DNA of 64,000 bases from Aestuariispira ectoiniformans (GTDB lineage: Bacteria; Pseudomonadota; Alphaproteobacteria; UBA8366; Aestuariispiraceae): positions 3,675,588-3,739,587 of the forward strand of contig NZ_CP062788.1 in NCBI RefSeq assembly GCF_025136295.1. The letters run 5' to 3'. How positions within the stretch are numbered: position 1 is the stretch's first letter; the number at the start of each line of letters is the position of its first letter. A model generated the notes under the pieces. It was given only the letters and a program-made list of their open reading frames with translations. It made no database searches and was not told the DNA's origin. Position numbers and translations under genes: made by a program. Of this stretch, positions 17,979 to 26,536 are shown in pieces.

Positions 17979-18551
17979 GTGAAGACAGACCTGCAGCGAA
18001 ATGCACGGAATCGACTGCTGCGCCGGACCGGTGCGGCACTGGGTATGTTTGCCCTCGCTGGCGGCCTTGCCACAAGCGCCCTTGCCGCAGAATGCCGGAC
18101 GACGACGCTGGCCGTGCCGCAGAAGGTGAAGGTCGTGGATACCGTCCAGGCCGCCAAACAAGTTCGCCGCCTGCAAAGCGAATTGATGGTGGCGGCCCTT
18201 GGTTGCGGCCATCGCAGCCAATACAACGCCTTCGCGGTTGCCTATCGGTCCGACCTGCAAAAGAACGGTAAGTTCCTGAAGTCCTATTTCCGGTCCCAGC
18301 ATGGCTCCGGCGGTGAACGGGCGCTGAACCGTTTTGTCACCTCGCTCGCCAATGAGGCGTCCATGCGCATGGCCTCCAACCCGGAATATTGCTCACAGAC
18401 GGATATCGCCTTCGACTACCTGCTGTCCGACTCTGACACGGGAATGGGCCTGGAACAGGTTGCCGTCCAATATGCAAACCATGACAGCGACCTGACCGAG
18501 GTTGCCGGCGCCACCACATGCGACGGCACGGACCAGATTTCAGCGCGCTAG
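17979..18551 (+). CDS. Hypothetical exported protein
   Basis: I do not recognise this 190-residue protein. The first about 36 residues are a good signal peptide: a basic start (RNARNRLLRR), a hydrophobic core (GAALGMFALAGGLATSA) and a likely cut after ALAA. The mature part has four Cys (in AECRTT, LGCGHRS, EYCSQT and TTCDG), which could form disulfides in the periplasm. The remainder is mixed alpha-helical with YNAFAVAYRSDLQKNGKFLK. The start is GTG at 17979 with GAGGGGAG upstream. It stands alone, divergent from lysE by about 270 bases. Confidence 0.75.
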   Translation: MKTDLQRNARNRLLRRTGAALGMFALAGGLATSALAAECRTTTLAVPQKVKVVDTVQAAKQVRRLQSELMVAALGCGHRSQYNAFAVAYRSDLQKNGKFLKSYFRSQHGSGGERALNRFVTSLANEASMRMASNPEYCSQTDIAFDYLLSDSDTGMGLEQVAVQYANHDSDLTEVAGATTCDGTDQISAR

Positions 18552-18630
18552 GCTTCTTTTCCATTACGCGTCAAACTGCCAACAGCCAGTCGGTTACGAG
18601 AGACACGCAACCGACTGAAACTTGTTATTG

Positions 18631-19149
18631 TTACTCGCCGTCCCAATAGTCCAGACACTGTTCTTCCCGCCCGACATACAACAAGCGGCGAGGCTCTCCC
18701 TGGGCATCCGGTGCCAGTTCCGCAAATATGCCAAACTTACCCGAATCGGGATAATCAACGACCTCCGGCGTCTCTTTCGTGCTGACGGCGAGATAACGCA
18801 GTTCCACCGACCCGGTGTTGATAATCTGATGTGCGACTTCCGGACCGCCTGGAGGGCAGGCAACGAAATCCCCTTTCCGGATGGCGTAAACGGCATCCCC
18901 CATACGAACTTCACCATCGCCGTCCAGGATAAAAAACATCTCTTCGTTGACTTGGTGATTATGGCATGGAAAGGCCCGCATGCCCGGCGGAACCGCAGTG
19001 ATATTATACCCCAGCTTGGCGGCTCCAATCTGTGGCCCTACCATCCCCACCTTAGAGTCATACCGCTCTGCCGCCTCCCCTTTAGGGGCAAACGCCGCCG
19101 GACGCGGCTTCAGCTCGACATCATCGATATTGATAACCGGTTTTCTCAT
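18631..19149 (-). CDS. Cupin domain protein
   Basis: A 172-residue protein with one cupin beta-barrel. The metal-binding motif region is HNHQVNEEMFFILDGDGEVRMG, with two His and a Glu, followed by the second motif GGPEVAHQIINTG. This supports a metal-dependent fold; the function could be an isomerase, dioxygenase or sugar-binding protein. The start at 19149 (MRKPVINIDD) has AAGGA upstream, whereas the ATG at 19197 adds an unrelated-looking leader. It follows the ompA-like gene on the same strand, but a terminator lies between them, so it is probably transcribed separately. Confidence 0.78.
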   Translation of the reverse strand: MRKPVINIDDVELKPRPAAFAPKGEAAERYDSKVGMVGPQIGAAKLGYNITAVPPGMRAFPCHNHQVNEEMFFILDGDGEVRMGDAVYAIRKGDFVACPPGGPEVAHQIINTGSVELRYLAVSTKETPEVVDYPDSGKFGIFAELAPDAQGEPRRLLYVGREEQCLDYWDGE

Positions 19150-19200
19150 CTCGGTAATCCTTGCCCTGATTGCGATTGAATTGGCCGGAGTACCCAACCA

Positions 19201-19238
19201 AAGAAAAAGCGGGAAAGGCTTTCACCTTTCCCGCTTTG
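19201..19238 (-). terminator. Intrinsic terminator of the OmpA-type gene
   Basis: On the minus strand a 13-base-pair stem (19226-19238 with 19207-19219, arm AAAGCGGGAAAGG) with a 6-base loop is followed by a T-rich run (TTTTTCTTT). It lies 22 bases past the stop of the OmpA-type gene. Confidence 0.9.
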
Positions 19239-19260
19239 AGCTAGCACAGTATTTGGTCGT

Positions 19261-20352
19261 TTACTGCAGAACGATTTCCACACGGCGGTTCTGCGGCTCA
19301 CGGATGCCGTCAGCGGTCGGGACCAGCGGTTCCGTCTCGCCTTTACCGTAGGTGGCGATATCTGCGTCGCCCAGACCCAGACGCTTCAGCGCGTCCCGGA
19401 CAGACGCGGCACGACGCTCGGACAGGCCGACGTTGTAACGCGCCGGACCGGAGGTATCCGCGTGGCCGGTTGCTACCAGACGGGTAATGCCGCCACGGTC
19501 TGCATTTGCAACAGCCTCGCGCAGGACCGCCATGGCTTCATCGCTCAGTACCGTGCTGTCCCAGTCGAAGAAGACCAGGAAGGTGCGAACGATCGGAGCC
19601 GGCTGCGGTTCGGGCGCAGGCGCCGGTGCGGGAGCCGGTTCCGGCTCAACCTGTGCGACCGGTTTCGGTTCTTCCATCGGCATGGACTTCGGCGCACCGA
19701 AGTGGAAACGCAGGCCAACCATAACAGCATGGTTATAGTAGTCGCTATCAACACTGGTGCCGTTGACTGCGTTCACATTCACGTCCGGAGCCGCCAGGAA
19801 GTTATAGCGTGCGGTCAGGTCAATCGTGTCACTGACCTTGTAGCCGACACCGGCGATCAACTGACCGGCAAGCGCCGTGTCGGAATCGTCGATAACGGAA
19901 ACGGTGTTACCCAGAGTGCCGTCGATATCAATACGCGCGGCACCAAGGCCGGCACCGACGAACGGCGTGAAATCACTGCCATTTTCGAAATCATAGAGCA
20001 CGTTGACCATGCCGGTCAGGGCGCTCACGTCGCCCCCGGCGCTGATGCTGCCGGTACCGGAAACGCTGTCGACGTCATTGCGGCGATAACCCAGTTCGAA
20101 TTCACCGCGCCAGTTGCTGTCGTATTTGTAGCCGAAGGACACAACACCGGCGAAGCCCGGATCCAGATCCGCATCTTCGTTGATCGTGGCGGTATCAATG
20201 TCCATGTCCTGCATGAAGCCGACACCAGCCGCACCACCCAGGTAATACCCGGTCGGCATACCTTCGCCCGCAACGGCGCCGGACGCCAAAGCGATGCTGG
20301 AAATACCGGCAACAGCCAGACCGGCCAGCAGGCTTTTCTTAAATTCTTTCAT
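19261..20352 (-). CDS. Outer membrane beta-barrel protein with OmpA domain
   Basis: A 363-residue outer membrane protein. Residues 1 to about 28 form a signal peptide (KKSLLAGLAVAGISSIALAS, with a cut near AVAG). An eight-strand-type beta-barrel follows, with alternating strands such as NWRGEFELGYRRNDVDS and DLTARYNFLAAPD. A Pro/Glu/Ala linker around residues 226-250 leads to the C-terminal OmpA peptidoglycan-binding domain: FLVFFDWDSTVLSDEAM, ATGHADTSG and SERRAASVRDALKRLG, ending NRRVEIVLQ. It would tether the outer membrane to the cell wall. A GTG at 20361 is a weaker start than the ATG at 20352, which has GGAG 8 bases upstream. Confidence 0.92.
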   Translation of the reverse strand: MKEFKKSLLAGLAVAGISSIALASGAVAGEGMPTGYYLGGAAGVGFMQDMDIDTATINEDADLDPGFAGVVSFGYKYDSNWRGEFELGYRRNDVDSVSGTGSISAGGDVSALTGMVNVLYDFENGSDFTPFVGAGLGAARIDIDGTLGNTVSVIDDSDTALAGQLIAGVGYKVSDTIDLTARYNFLAAPDVNVNAVNGTSVDSDYYNHAVMVGLRFHFGAPKSMPMEEPKPVAQVEPEPAPAPAPAPEPQPAPIVRTFLVFFDWDSTVLSDEAMAVLREAVANADRGGITRLVATGHADTSGPARYNVGLSERRAASVRDALKRLGLGDADIATYGKGETEPLVPTADGIREPQNRRVEIVLQ

Positions 20353-20576
20353 AATCGACACTCCGATTCCCCAACTGCCATCGGCAACGGATTGCTCGCA
20401 ACGGCAACGCCCGGCACTGGGCAGGGCCCAAGTCGGACTACAATGATCTCGTTGACAACAATAGGGGATTACCGTGCGACGGGCAATCTACCAACGCGAT
20501 TTTCCGCGCGCCCACCGCAGGTTTGGCAATAGCTGTTGCGCAACTGCAACGCAGATGGCGCACACTCCAAAGAATA
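20353..20576. other. Intergenic region upstream of the OmpA-type gene
   Basis: This 224-base stretch separates the OmpA-type gene from the hppD terminator. It must hold the promoter and leader of the OmpA-type gene. I see no convincing -35/-10 pair and no conserved small reading frame. Confidence 0.4.
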
Positions 20577-20610
20577 AATCCGGCAGCCTGGGTTAACAGG
20601 CCGCCGGATT
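20568..20610 (-). terminator. Intrinsic terminator of hppD
   Basis: On the minus strand an 8-base-pair outer stem (20603-20610 with 20577-20584, arm AATCCGGC), extended by a CCTG/CAGG inner stem, is followed by TTTATTCTTT. It lies about 50 bases after the hppD stop codon. Confidence 0.85.
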
Positions 20611-20661
20611 AGGGAGGACGGCGGAGACGTGTACCGCCGTCGATGGGACAACGGTGCCGGA

Positions 20662-21759
20662 TCAGTCCTTTTTCAGGACGCCACGGCGAATCTGGTCCAG
20701 CTCGATGGATTCGAAGAGTGCGGTGAAGTTGCCTTCGCCGAAGCCTTCGTTGCCTTTACGCTGAATGATTTCGTAGAAGATCGGGCCGATAACCGTCTTG
20801 GTGAATATCTGCAACAGCAGGCCCTGACCTTCGGTCGGCGCACCATCCACCAGAATGCGGTTCTTCTGCAGGCGCGGCAGGTCCTCACCATGGTTGGGCA
20901 CACGTTCGTCCAGTTTTTCGTAATAGGTGTCCGGCGTATCCATGAAGTCCACGCCGTCGGCGCGCAGGCCTTCGACGGTCTCATAGATATTGTCGGTGCC
21001 CAGTGCGATATGCTGAATGCCTTCGCCTTTATATTCGTCCAGATATTCGTCAATCTGGCCATTGTCTTCGGCGGCCTCGTTGATCGGAATACGAATCTTG
21101 CCACAGGGGCTGGTCATGGCGCGGGATTTCAGGGACGTCAGCTTGCCTTCAATGTCGAAATAGCGGATTTCCTTGAAGTTGAAGAGCTTTTCATAAAAGC
21201 CCGCCCATTCGTCCATGTTGCCTTTGTAGACGTTGTGGGTCAGGTGATCCACATAGGTCAGGCCACTGCCTTGCGGTTTCTGATCGACACCCGGAATCGG
21301 TTCGAAATCCACGTCATAGATGGAACGGTCGCCATAGCGGTCGACCAGATAAACCAGAGAACCGCCGATGCCCTTGATTGCGGGGATGTTCAGCTCCATC
21401 GGACCAGCGCCGCTTTCAACACCTTCCGCACCGCGCGCCAGCAGACCTTCGTAGGCTGCCGCCGCATCCTTCACACGGAAAGCCATGGCACAGGCGCAGG
21501 GACCGTGCTCCTTGGAGAAGCGTTCCGCATGGCTGGAGGGCTGGTCGTTCAGAATGAAATTGATATCGCCCTGGCGGAACAGGGTCACATTCTTGTGGCG
21601 ATGCCTGGCGACCGCAACAAAGCCCAGGCTCTTGAAAAGAGCCGCCAGTTTTTCCGGCTCGGGGGAAGAATATTCGACGAATTCAAAACCGTCAGTTCCC
21701 ATCGGGTTGTCCCAAAGGTCCTGACTGTCGTCCTGTTTCATTGCGGCAACTGCGCTCAT
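20662..21759 (-). CDS. hppD: 4-hydroxyphenylpyruvate dioxygenase
   Basis: A 365-residue Fe(II) enzyme that converts 4-hydroxyphenylpyruvate to homogentisate in tyrosine breakdown. Two vicinal-oxygen-chelate domains are visible. The first begins GTDGFEFVEYSSPEPEKLAALF. The second holds the metal His in YVDHLTHNV and in GIQHIALGTDNIYET, and the C-terminal ligand Glu lies in the IFYEIIQRKGNEGFGEGNF signature of the family. The start at 21759 has AGGAG 8 bases upstream; the ATG at 21789 is less likely. An Lrp/AsnC regulator is divergent next to it and is the probable controller. No homogentisate dioxygenase gene is in the window. Confidence 0.95.
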   Translation of the reverse strand: MSAVAAMKQDDSQDLWDNPMGTDGFEFVEYSSPEPEKLAALFKSLGFVAVARHRHKNVTLFRQGDINFILNDQPSSHAERFSKEHGPCACAMAFRVKDAAAAYEGLLARGAEGVESGAGPMELNIPAIKGIGGSLVYLVDRYGDRSIYDVDFEPIPGVDQKPQGSGLTYVDHLTHNVYKGNMDEWAGFYEKLFNFKEIRYFDIEGKLTSLKSRAMTSPCGKIRIPINEAAEDNGQIDEYLDEYKGEGIQHIALGTDNIYETVEGLRADGVDFMDTPDTYYEKLDERVPNHGEDLPRLQKNRILVDGAPTEGQGLLLQIFTKTVIGPIFYEIIQRKGNEGFGEGNFTALFESIELDQIRRGVLKKD

Positions 21760-21816
21760 GTCCCTACTCCTGCATGATTTTTGCGCCAAACTTCATCAGT
21801 ACGGCGTTTGTTTTAA

Positions 21817-21885
21817 TATAATGCAGAGAGGCCACATGATCCTTGCAATCTTATCCTCAAAAACCCAATATGTTGCACGAAACAT
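21817..21885 (+). promoter_or_regulatory. Candidate promoter and dyad of the Lrp-type gene
   Basis: A perfect -10 TATAAT at 21817-21822 lies 93 bases before the Lrp-type start, but no good -35 precedes it. An inverted repeat ATGTT-6-AACAT at 21870-21885 lies in the leader and could be an autoregulatory or hppD-controlling site. Confidence 0.35.
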
Positions 21886-21914
21886 GCATCCATAGCCGAC
21901 CCGATGGAGAAACC

Positions 21915-22397
21915 ATGCTCGCCGTTCAGTTGGAACCTCAGGATATTCGCATTCTGACCGCGCTGCAGGCCAATGCCCGACTCACCAACGTGGAATTATC
22001 CGAACAGGTAAATCTGTCACCGTCGCAATGCTACCGGCGTCTGAAGCGGCTGGAGGAACAGGGTTTCATCAAGCAATATGCCACCATCGTCAGTCGCCGT
22101 GCGGTTGGCCTGGACGTCATGGCTTTCGTCAGCGTAACGCTGGATAAACATGGTGAAGACCCGGCCCGCGCCTTTAACGAGGCGGTCAACCGTTTCCCGG
22201 AAATCCTGGAATGCTGGGCTGTTTCGGGTGATTCGGATTATCTGCTGCGCGTTGTATCCACCGACCTGCGCAGTTTTTCCAACTTCCTGATGCGCGACAT
22301 GTTGAGCCTGCCCATGGTGGCGGGTGTGAAATCCACCATCCTGCTGGAGGAAGAAAAAAATACGACGGCCCTGCCACTGAACCACCTGCGGGACTGA
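21915..22397 (+). CDS. Lrp/AsnC family regulator next to hppD
   Basis: A 160-residue Lrp/AsnC protein. The N-terminal helix-turn-helix is DIRILTALQANARLTNVELSEQVNLSPSQCYRRLKRLEEQG, and the C-terminal RAM effector domain ends near KSTILLEE. The frame is open to 21843, but the ATG at 21915 has GGAGA 5 bases upstream and starts at the domain. Divergent placement next to hppD suggests it responds to tyrosine or phenylalanine metabolites and controls hppD. Many alphaproteobacterial hppD genes have such a neighbour. Confidence 0.9.
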   Translation: MLAVQLEPQDIRILTALQANARLTNVELSEQVNLSPSQCYRRLKRLEEQGFIKQYATIVSRRAVGLDVMAFVSVTLDKHGEDPARAFNEAVNRFPEILECWAVSGDSDYLLRVVSTDLRSFSNFLMRDMLSLPMVAGVKSTILLEEEKNTTALPLNHLRD

Positions 22398-22430
22398 TCC
22401 TTAATATTGCAGCCGGGAAATCAGGATTTC

Positions 22431-23141
22431 CTATAGCGACCGATAGGCATCGTCACGGAAGACCGGCACCACGTCACTGACATTCAACTGGCCGGCAATA
22501 CTGACATCTTCGGGAAACCCGTGCTGGGTCAACTCCCGCCCACTGGCACTGTCCAGCAGCACCTGCATAAGACGGGACGCCACGGCCTGGAAAGCCGCTT
22601 CCGCCACCTGCGCCTCGGGAGAGCGCCGACCGGGCAGGACGCTGATGATCGCCCCGGCCCCGATCAGGTCTTCAATAGCCGGGCGCAGGTTGCCATCGGG
22701 CCATCTCTCCCCCGCAGGCACAAACGTCACTGCGCCGCCGACCCGTTGTAAATAGCCCGCCACAGCCCTGGCGTTTCGCAGGCAGCCTGCGATAACGGTT
22801 TGCCCCCGAGCGGCACAGGACAGGGTCGCACCATTGGGAGACGGCAAAACCAGACTGCTGTCCGCAGGCAGGGATTGCAGGCTCACTGGGGAAAGGGAAT
22901 AGCCATCGGTCCGACGGTTTCCCGCCAGCACCGCATCTTTTGAAACCGCAAATTCCGACGCCGTTGCGTCCCGATAGCGGTAGGGATAGACAACCGCCCC
23001 TCTGGACAGCGCCACATCAACACAGGTGGAAAAAGACAGCACATCAACAATCACGCAGCTATCGGCTTCGGCCGCGACCTCCGTCGCACCGGCTTCCCCC
23101 CATTCACAGCGTATGTCAAAATCCCTTTGGAAATGCGGCAC
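22431..23141 (-). CDS. 2-phosphosulfolactate phosphatase (ComB) family protein
   Basis: A 236-residue ComB-family phosphatase. Recognisable segments are VIVDVLSFSTCVDVALSRGA, LVLPSPNGATLSCAA, VIAGCLRNARAVA and GERWPDGNLRPAIEDLIGAGA. The archetype removes phosphate from 2-phosphosulfolactate in coenzyme M synthesis; bacterial members without that pathway have less certain substrates. I place the start at GTG 23141, with AGGAG 8 bases upstream and 19 bases after the SDR stop; upstream ATGs at 23177-23216 overlap the SDR gene. ComA, ComC and ComDE partners are not in the window. It is last in an apparent CDF-SDR-ComB unit. Confidence 0.85.
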   Translation of the reverse strand: MPHFQRDFDIRCEWGEAGATEVAAEADSCVIVDVLSFSTCVDVALSRGAVVYPYRYRDATASEFAVSKDAVLAGNRRTDGYSLSPVSLQSLPADSSLVLPSPNGATLSCAARGQTVIAGCLRNARAVAGYLQRVGGAVTFVPAGERWPDGNLRPAIEDLIGAGAIISVLPGRRSPEAQVAEAAFQAVASRLMQVLLDSASGRELTQHGFPEDVSIAGQLNVSDVVPVFRDDAYRSL

Positions 23142-23160
23142 CGTCTGCTCTCCTGCCCAA

Positions 23161-23907
23161 TCACCGCCCGCCGGAGACATCCAGCAATGCGCCCGTGACA
23201 TAGGATGCCTCGTCACTCAACAGCCAGAGGATGCTGTTAGCAATTTCAGACGCCTCACCCGCCCGGCCCAACGGCGTGGTTGCGCCGATCCGTTCCGCCC
23301 GGCCCGGTTCGCCGCCGGAGGCATGGATATCGGTGAGGATGACGCCGGGTCGGACTGCGTTGACGCGTATCCCCTCAGGCCCCAGCTCCTTAGCAAGGCC
23401 GATAGTCATGGTGTCAATTGCGCCCTTGCTGGCCGCATAATCCACATATTCGAAGGGAGAACCCAGACGGGCAGCGATGGACGAAACATTGACGATAGTC
23501 CCGCCCTCGCCACCCAAACTTTTGGACATCCGGCGTGCCGCCTCCCGGGCACAAAGAAAGGCCCCGAAGACATTGACGTCGAAGACGCGCTTCATGCGAT
23601 CGGCTTCCATATCCGCCAGTTTCAATGACGGCGCGACAATACCAGCATTATTGACGAAACCATCCAGGCGACCGAAGGCTTCCAACGTCCCATCGAACAA
23701 GGCGAGTACATCCGCCTCGCTGGCGACATCGCCCTGAAACGCGACGGCCTCGCCCCCCTCGTCGATAATCCGGTCGACGACCTCGTCGGCGGCCTCCGCG
23801 TTGCCGCGATAATTGATCGCCACCTTCCAGCCATCACGCGCCAGCCGCAGGGCCGCTTCCCGGCCAATGCCCCGGCTGCCGCCGGTAATCAAGACTGTCT
23901 TTTTCAT
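23161..23907 (-). CDS. Short-chain dehydrogenase/reductase
   Basis: A 248-residue classical SDR. The NAD(P)-binding motif is TGGSRGIG (about residues 8-15), then NNAG, and the catalytic Ser and Tyr/Lys are in NVSSIAARLG and YVDYAASKGA. The ending (ASYVTGALLDVSGG) is typical of FabG-like enzymes, but FabG itself is usually beside fatty-acid genes. The substrate is unknown. The start at 23907 begins at the conserved strand; an ATG 10 codons earlier is possible. It follows the CDF transporter gene by 26 bases and probably shares its transcript. Confidence 0.88.
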   Translation of the reverse strand: MKKTVLITGGSRGIGREAALRLARDGWKVAINYRGNAEAADEVVDRIIDEGGEAVAFQGDVASEADVLALFDGTLEAFGRLDGFVNNAGIVAPSLKLADMEADRMKRVFDVNVFGAFLCAREAARRMSKSLGGEGGTIVNVSSIAARLGSPFEYVDYAASKGAIDTMTIGLAKELGPEGIRVNAVRPGVILTDIHASGGEPGRAERIGATTPLGRAGEASEIANSILWLLSDEASYVTGALLDVSGGR

Positions 23908-23933
23908 ATCCTCTGTCCCCACTATCCCGGCTG

Positions 23934-24878
23934 TCACGCCGGATTGTCAGCCTGCGCAACCTGTTCCGCATGGGCCTTGGCGGATTGCACCTCGATGAAA
24001 ATACGCCGGACCTGCGGCATCGTTTCCTTCACCTGGCGTTCCAGTTCAGTGACCGTGCTTTCCACCATGCCAGCGGGGATATCATTGCGGAAATCCAGAC
24101 TTAGATTAACCAGAATGTCTTCCGGCCCCAGATGCATGGTGAGGATTTCATTCACCTCCGCCACATGAGCATGCTGATCGGCCAGCTTGCGGATGGCTGC
24201 CACCACCTCCGGGCTCGCCGCCTCCCCGATGAGCAGGGCCTTGGTTTCAACGGCCAGGACAACGGCGATTGCCGCCAGCAACAGGCCGATCCCGACCGAG
24301 GCAACGCCATCCAGCACGGGCATATTCAGGAAATAGCTGCCCGCCACGCCACCAAAGGCGATCACCAGCCCCAGGATCGCCGCGCTGTCCTCCAGCAGGA
24401 CCGCCAGCACCGCCGGGTCCTTGGTCCGGCGTACCGCCTGCGGGATGGTGTAACGCCCGCGCGTACGATTGAATTCCTTCAGGGCCAGCAGCCAGGCCCC
24501 GCCTTCGACCACAGCAGCGATCCCCAGAACGACGAAGTTCACCAGCGGGTTCTCGACGGCATGGGGGGCAATAATCTTATGGATGCCTTCATAGATCGAC
24601 ACCCCTGCCCCGACCGCGAAAATCAGCAAGGCTACGACGAAGGACCAGAAATAAAGCTCCTTTGAATAGCCGAACGGATGCTCCCGGTCCGCTGGCTTTG
24701 CGGCCTTGTATAGCCCCAGCAACAGCAAAAGCTGATTACCGGTATCAACCGTGGAATGGATTGCCTCGCTGAACATGGCCGCCGATCCGGTCACCACCGC
24801 CGCGGTAAATTTCGCTGCCGCAATCACGGCATTGGCGCCAATCGCCGCAAAGACAACTTTCTTAGATCCGCCCGCCAT
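23934..24878 (-). CDS. Cation diffusion facilitator transporter
   Basis: A 314-residue CDF-type divalent metal exporter. Six hydrophobic segments are visible. The metal-site helices hold HSTVDTGNQLLLLLG (segment 2) and LEDSAAILGLVIAF (segment 5), and DREHPFGYSKELYFWSF is the family's loop signature. A cytoplasmic ferredoxin-like domain closes the protein. It would move Zn, Co, Fe or Mn out of the cytoplasm against protons; the metal cannot be fixed. The start at 24878 has GAGGGGTGAG just upstream, and the in-frame sequence before it is not protein-like. Confidence 0.9.
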   Translation of the reverse strand: MAGGSKKVVFAAIGANAVIAAAKFTAAVVTGSAAMFSEAIHSTVDTGNQLLLLLGLYKAAKPADREHPFGYSKELYFWSFVVALLIFAVGAGVSIYEGIHKIIAPHAVENPLVNFVVLGIAAVVEGGAWLLALKEFNRTRGRYTIPQAVRRTKDPAVLAVLLEDSAAILGLVIAFGGVAGSYFLNMPVLDGVASVGIGLLLAAIAVVLAVETKALLIGEAASPEVVAAIRKLADQHAHVAEVNEILTMHLGPEDILVNLSLDFRNDIPAGMVESTVTELERQVKETMPQVRRIFIEVQSAKAHAEQVAQADNPA

Positions 24879-24954
24879 CTCACCCCTCGCTGGTCTATAT
24901 TGCCGACGGTATCTGTTTATGGTGTTCTTCTGCCAAAGACAACCGGAGGCAGCC

Positions 24955-25491
24955 ATGCGTATCATCGACCTAAGCCAGCCACTCTACCCGGATATGCCGG
25001 TTTATCCCGGTGATCCGGCTGTAGGAATGCCAGTGGTCCACACTATGGAGAGCCATGGCTGGGTCCTGCGGGAGCTGACTATGGGCAGCCATACCGGCAC
25101 CCATGTAGATGCCTTCGCCCATATGGTGGAAGACGGAGCGGCGCTGGATGATATTCCATTGGAACGATTTTGCGGCAAGGCCATCGCCATCGGGCCGGAG
25201 GACGATATTCCTGACCGGAGCGGCGTGATCCTTGTCGAAGGCGAGGTCGACGCAGCCTTGGCCGCCAGGTTGAAACGGGCAGGCAGCGATTTCATCGCCA
25301 TCGGTGAAAAAGCGGAATTGAGCGAGGACATGCAGCGGCAGCTTTTGGCCGATGGCATTCTGACCTTCACCGATCTGGTCAACACAGATGCCCTGCCGCG
25401 CGGCCAGGAATTCCTGTTCATCGGGCTGCCGCTGAAAATCAGGAATGGTGACGGTTCTCCCATACGCGCTGTGGCGTTGCTGGATTATTGA
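24955..25491 (+). CDS. Cyclase family protein, kynurenine formamidase-like
   Basis: A 178-residue metal hydrolase of the cyclase/KynB family. The N-terminus RIIDLSQPLYPDMPVYPGDP and the metal motif GSHTGTHVDAFAHM (three His and an Asp) are diagnostic. Members include bacterial arylformamidases of tryptophan breakdown and other amide hydrolases. No kynurenine pathway gene is nearby, so the substrate remains open. The ATG at 24955 has GGAGG 7 bases upstream; the longer frame to 24751 runs into the divergent CDF gene and is not coding. It ends with a 7-base tail-to-tail overlap with the next gene. Confidence 0.88.
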   Translation: MRIIDLSQPLYPDMPVYPGDPAVGMPVVHTMESHGWVLRELTMGSHTGTHVDAFAHMVEDGAALDDIPLERFCGKAIAIGPEDDIPDRSGVILVEGEVDAALAARLKRAGSDFIAIGEKAELSEDMQRQLLADGILTFTDLVNTDALPRGQEFLFIGLPLKIRNGDGSPIRAVALLDY

Positions 25492-25814
25492 ACCTTGTTT
25501 TCCTCGTCGATCAGAATCGACATCAGGAATTTCTCGAAGGCCTTGTCAATTTCCGGTACCCGTTCTGCCCAGTCGGGATAGCGATTCGCCAGGCTGTCCC
25601 AGTGATTACCCTGCTCCAGTCGCAGCAGCCAGCCATCGTCCTTGCTGCGCCGGATTTCAAAAGCCTGCTGTTCGGGGTGTTCTCTGGATGCATACAAGGC
25701 CTGCATATCGGCAAAGCGGAACGCAAGATAAGCGTCTCTACCCTGAAGGAGAACATCATTGTCCGTTGGCGGGGTGATATCCTGTTTGGAGCCAAACAGT
25801 TTTCTGAAAACCAT
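25485..25814 (-). CDS. Uncharacterised 109-residue protein
   Basis: I do not recognise this protein. It is acidic and soluble, with no signal or membrane segment. Visible features are FRKLFGSKQD at the N-terminus and a Trp-rich middle (GWLLRLEQGNHWDSLANRYPDWAERVPEI), ending in a helix FEKFLMSILIDEENK. Codon use resembles its neighbours. Its last 7 bases overlap the end of the cyclase-family gene tail to tail. No ribosome site stands out. Confidence 0.6.
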   Translation of the reverse strand: MVFRKLFGSKQDITPPTDNDVLLQGRDAYLAFRFADMQALYASREHPEQQAFEIRRSKDDGWLLRLEQGNHWDSLANRYPDWAERVPEIDKAFEKFLMSILIDEENKVQ

Positions 25815-25922
25815 ACATGATCCCGGGTCGGGGGTTGATACAGATACGTAGTGTCACACCGACAACCGCGCAATGACAGTAGAAATTCAATGTTTCACTT
25901 TACCAACGCGTGTTTCTGATTT

Positions 25923-26375
25923 TCAAACGGAACTCAGGAGGATGCTGGTCTCGCTGTTGAGTATCCCGTCGATCATGCGCACCTCACGCAATACACGGTC
26001 GAAATCGGCCAGACTGGAAGAGCGGATTTCCGCCACCAGGTCCCAGGCACCGTTGGTGGTATGCAACTGTTGCAATTCCGGCAGGCCGCGCAGTTTGCGG
26101 ATCACCTCGGTAGTGGACTTCCCGGCCACCTCGATCATCATGACCGCCCGCACCGTATCTGGGTCGTAATCCTCCCGCACCCGCGCCGTAAAACCCAACA
26201 ACGCCCCGCTTTCCATGAGGCGATCCAGACGGTTTTGAACCGTGCCCCGCGACACCCCCAGAATATCCGCCAGTTTGGATAGGGGCGCACGGCCATCCCG
26301 GCGCAACAGAGCAATCAGTTCCCGATCGAGGGGGTCATAGACATACTTCGGTTGTTCCGCCGGTTTTACAGTCAT
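25923..26375 (-). CDS. AsnC family regulator of the ornithine/citrulline genes
   Basis: A 150-residue AsnC-type regulator. The N-terminal helix-turn-helix is LDRELIALLRRDGRAPLSKLADILGVSRGTVQNRLDRL, and the C-terminal RAM domain contains AVMMIEVAGKSTTEVIRKL. It is divergent from the ornithine cyclodeaminase gene, with about 160 bases between starts. That gap holds a TTGCCA/TGGCAA dyad. A role as arginine- or ornithine-responsive controller of that pair is a good inference from position. Confidence 0.9.
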   Translation of the reverse strand: MTVKPAEQPKYVYDPLDRELIALLRRDGRAPLSKLADILGVSRGTVQNRLDRLMESGALLGFTARVREDYDPDTVRAVMMIEVAGKSTTEVIRKLRGLPELQQLHTTNGAWDLVAEIRSSSLADFDRVLREVRMIDGILNSETSILLSSV

Positions 26376-26405
26376 CTGACGATTTACACATCTCTATTGA
26401 TCATT

Positions 26406-26424
26406 TTGCCAAATTACGTGGCAA
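26406..26424. promoter_or_regulatory. Dyad between asnC-type gene and ocd
   Basis: A perfect inverted repeat TTGCCA-7-TGGCAA in an AT-rich divergent intergenic region. Its position between the regulator and the ornithine cyclodeaminase gene makes it a candidate operator for the AsnC-type protein. Confidence 0.45.
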
Positions 26425-26536
26425 TATTTGTAATCTGTTAGCATTTTTTATCACATTGCCCAAGCCTAGACTCTCCCTATGGACGCAGGGAGACGTCCAC
26501 CTAGTTCTATTCTGTAAGTTTAGGGAGGCTTCGCTC

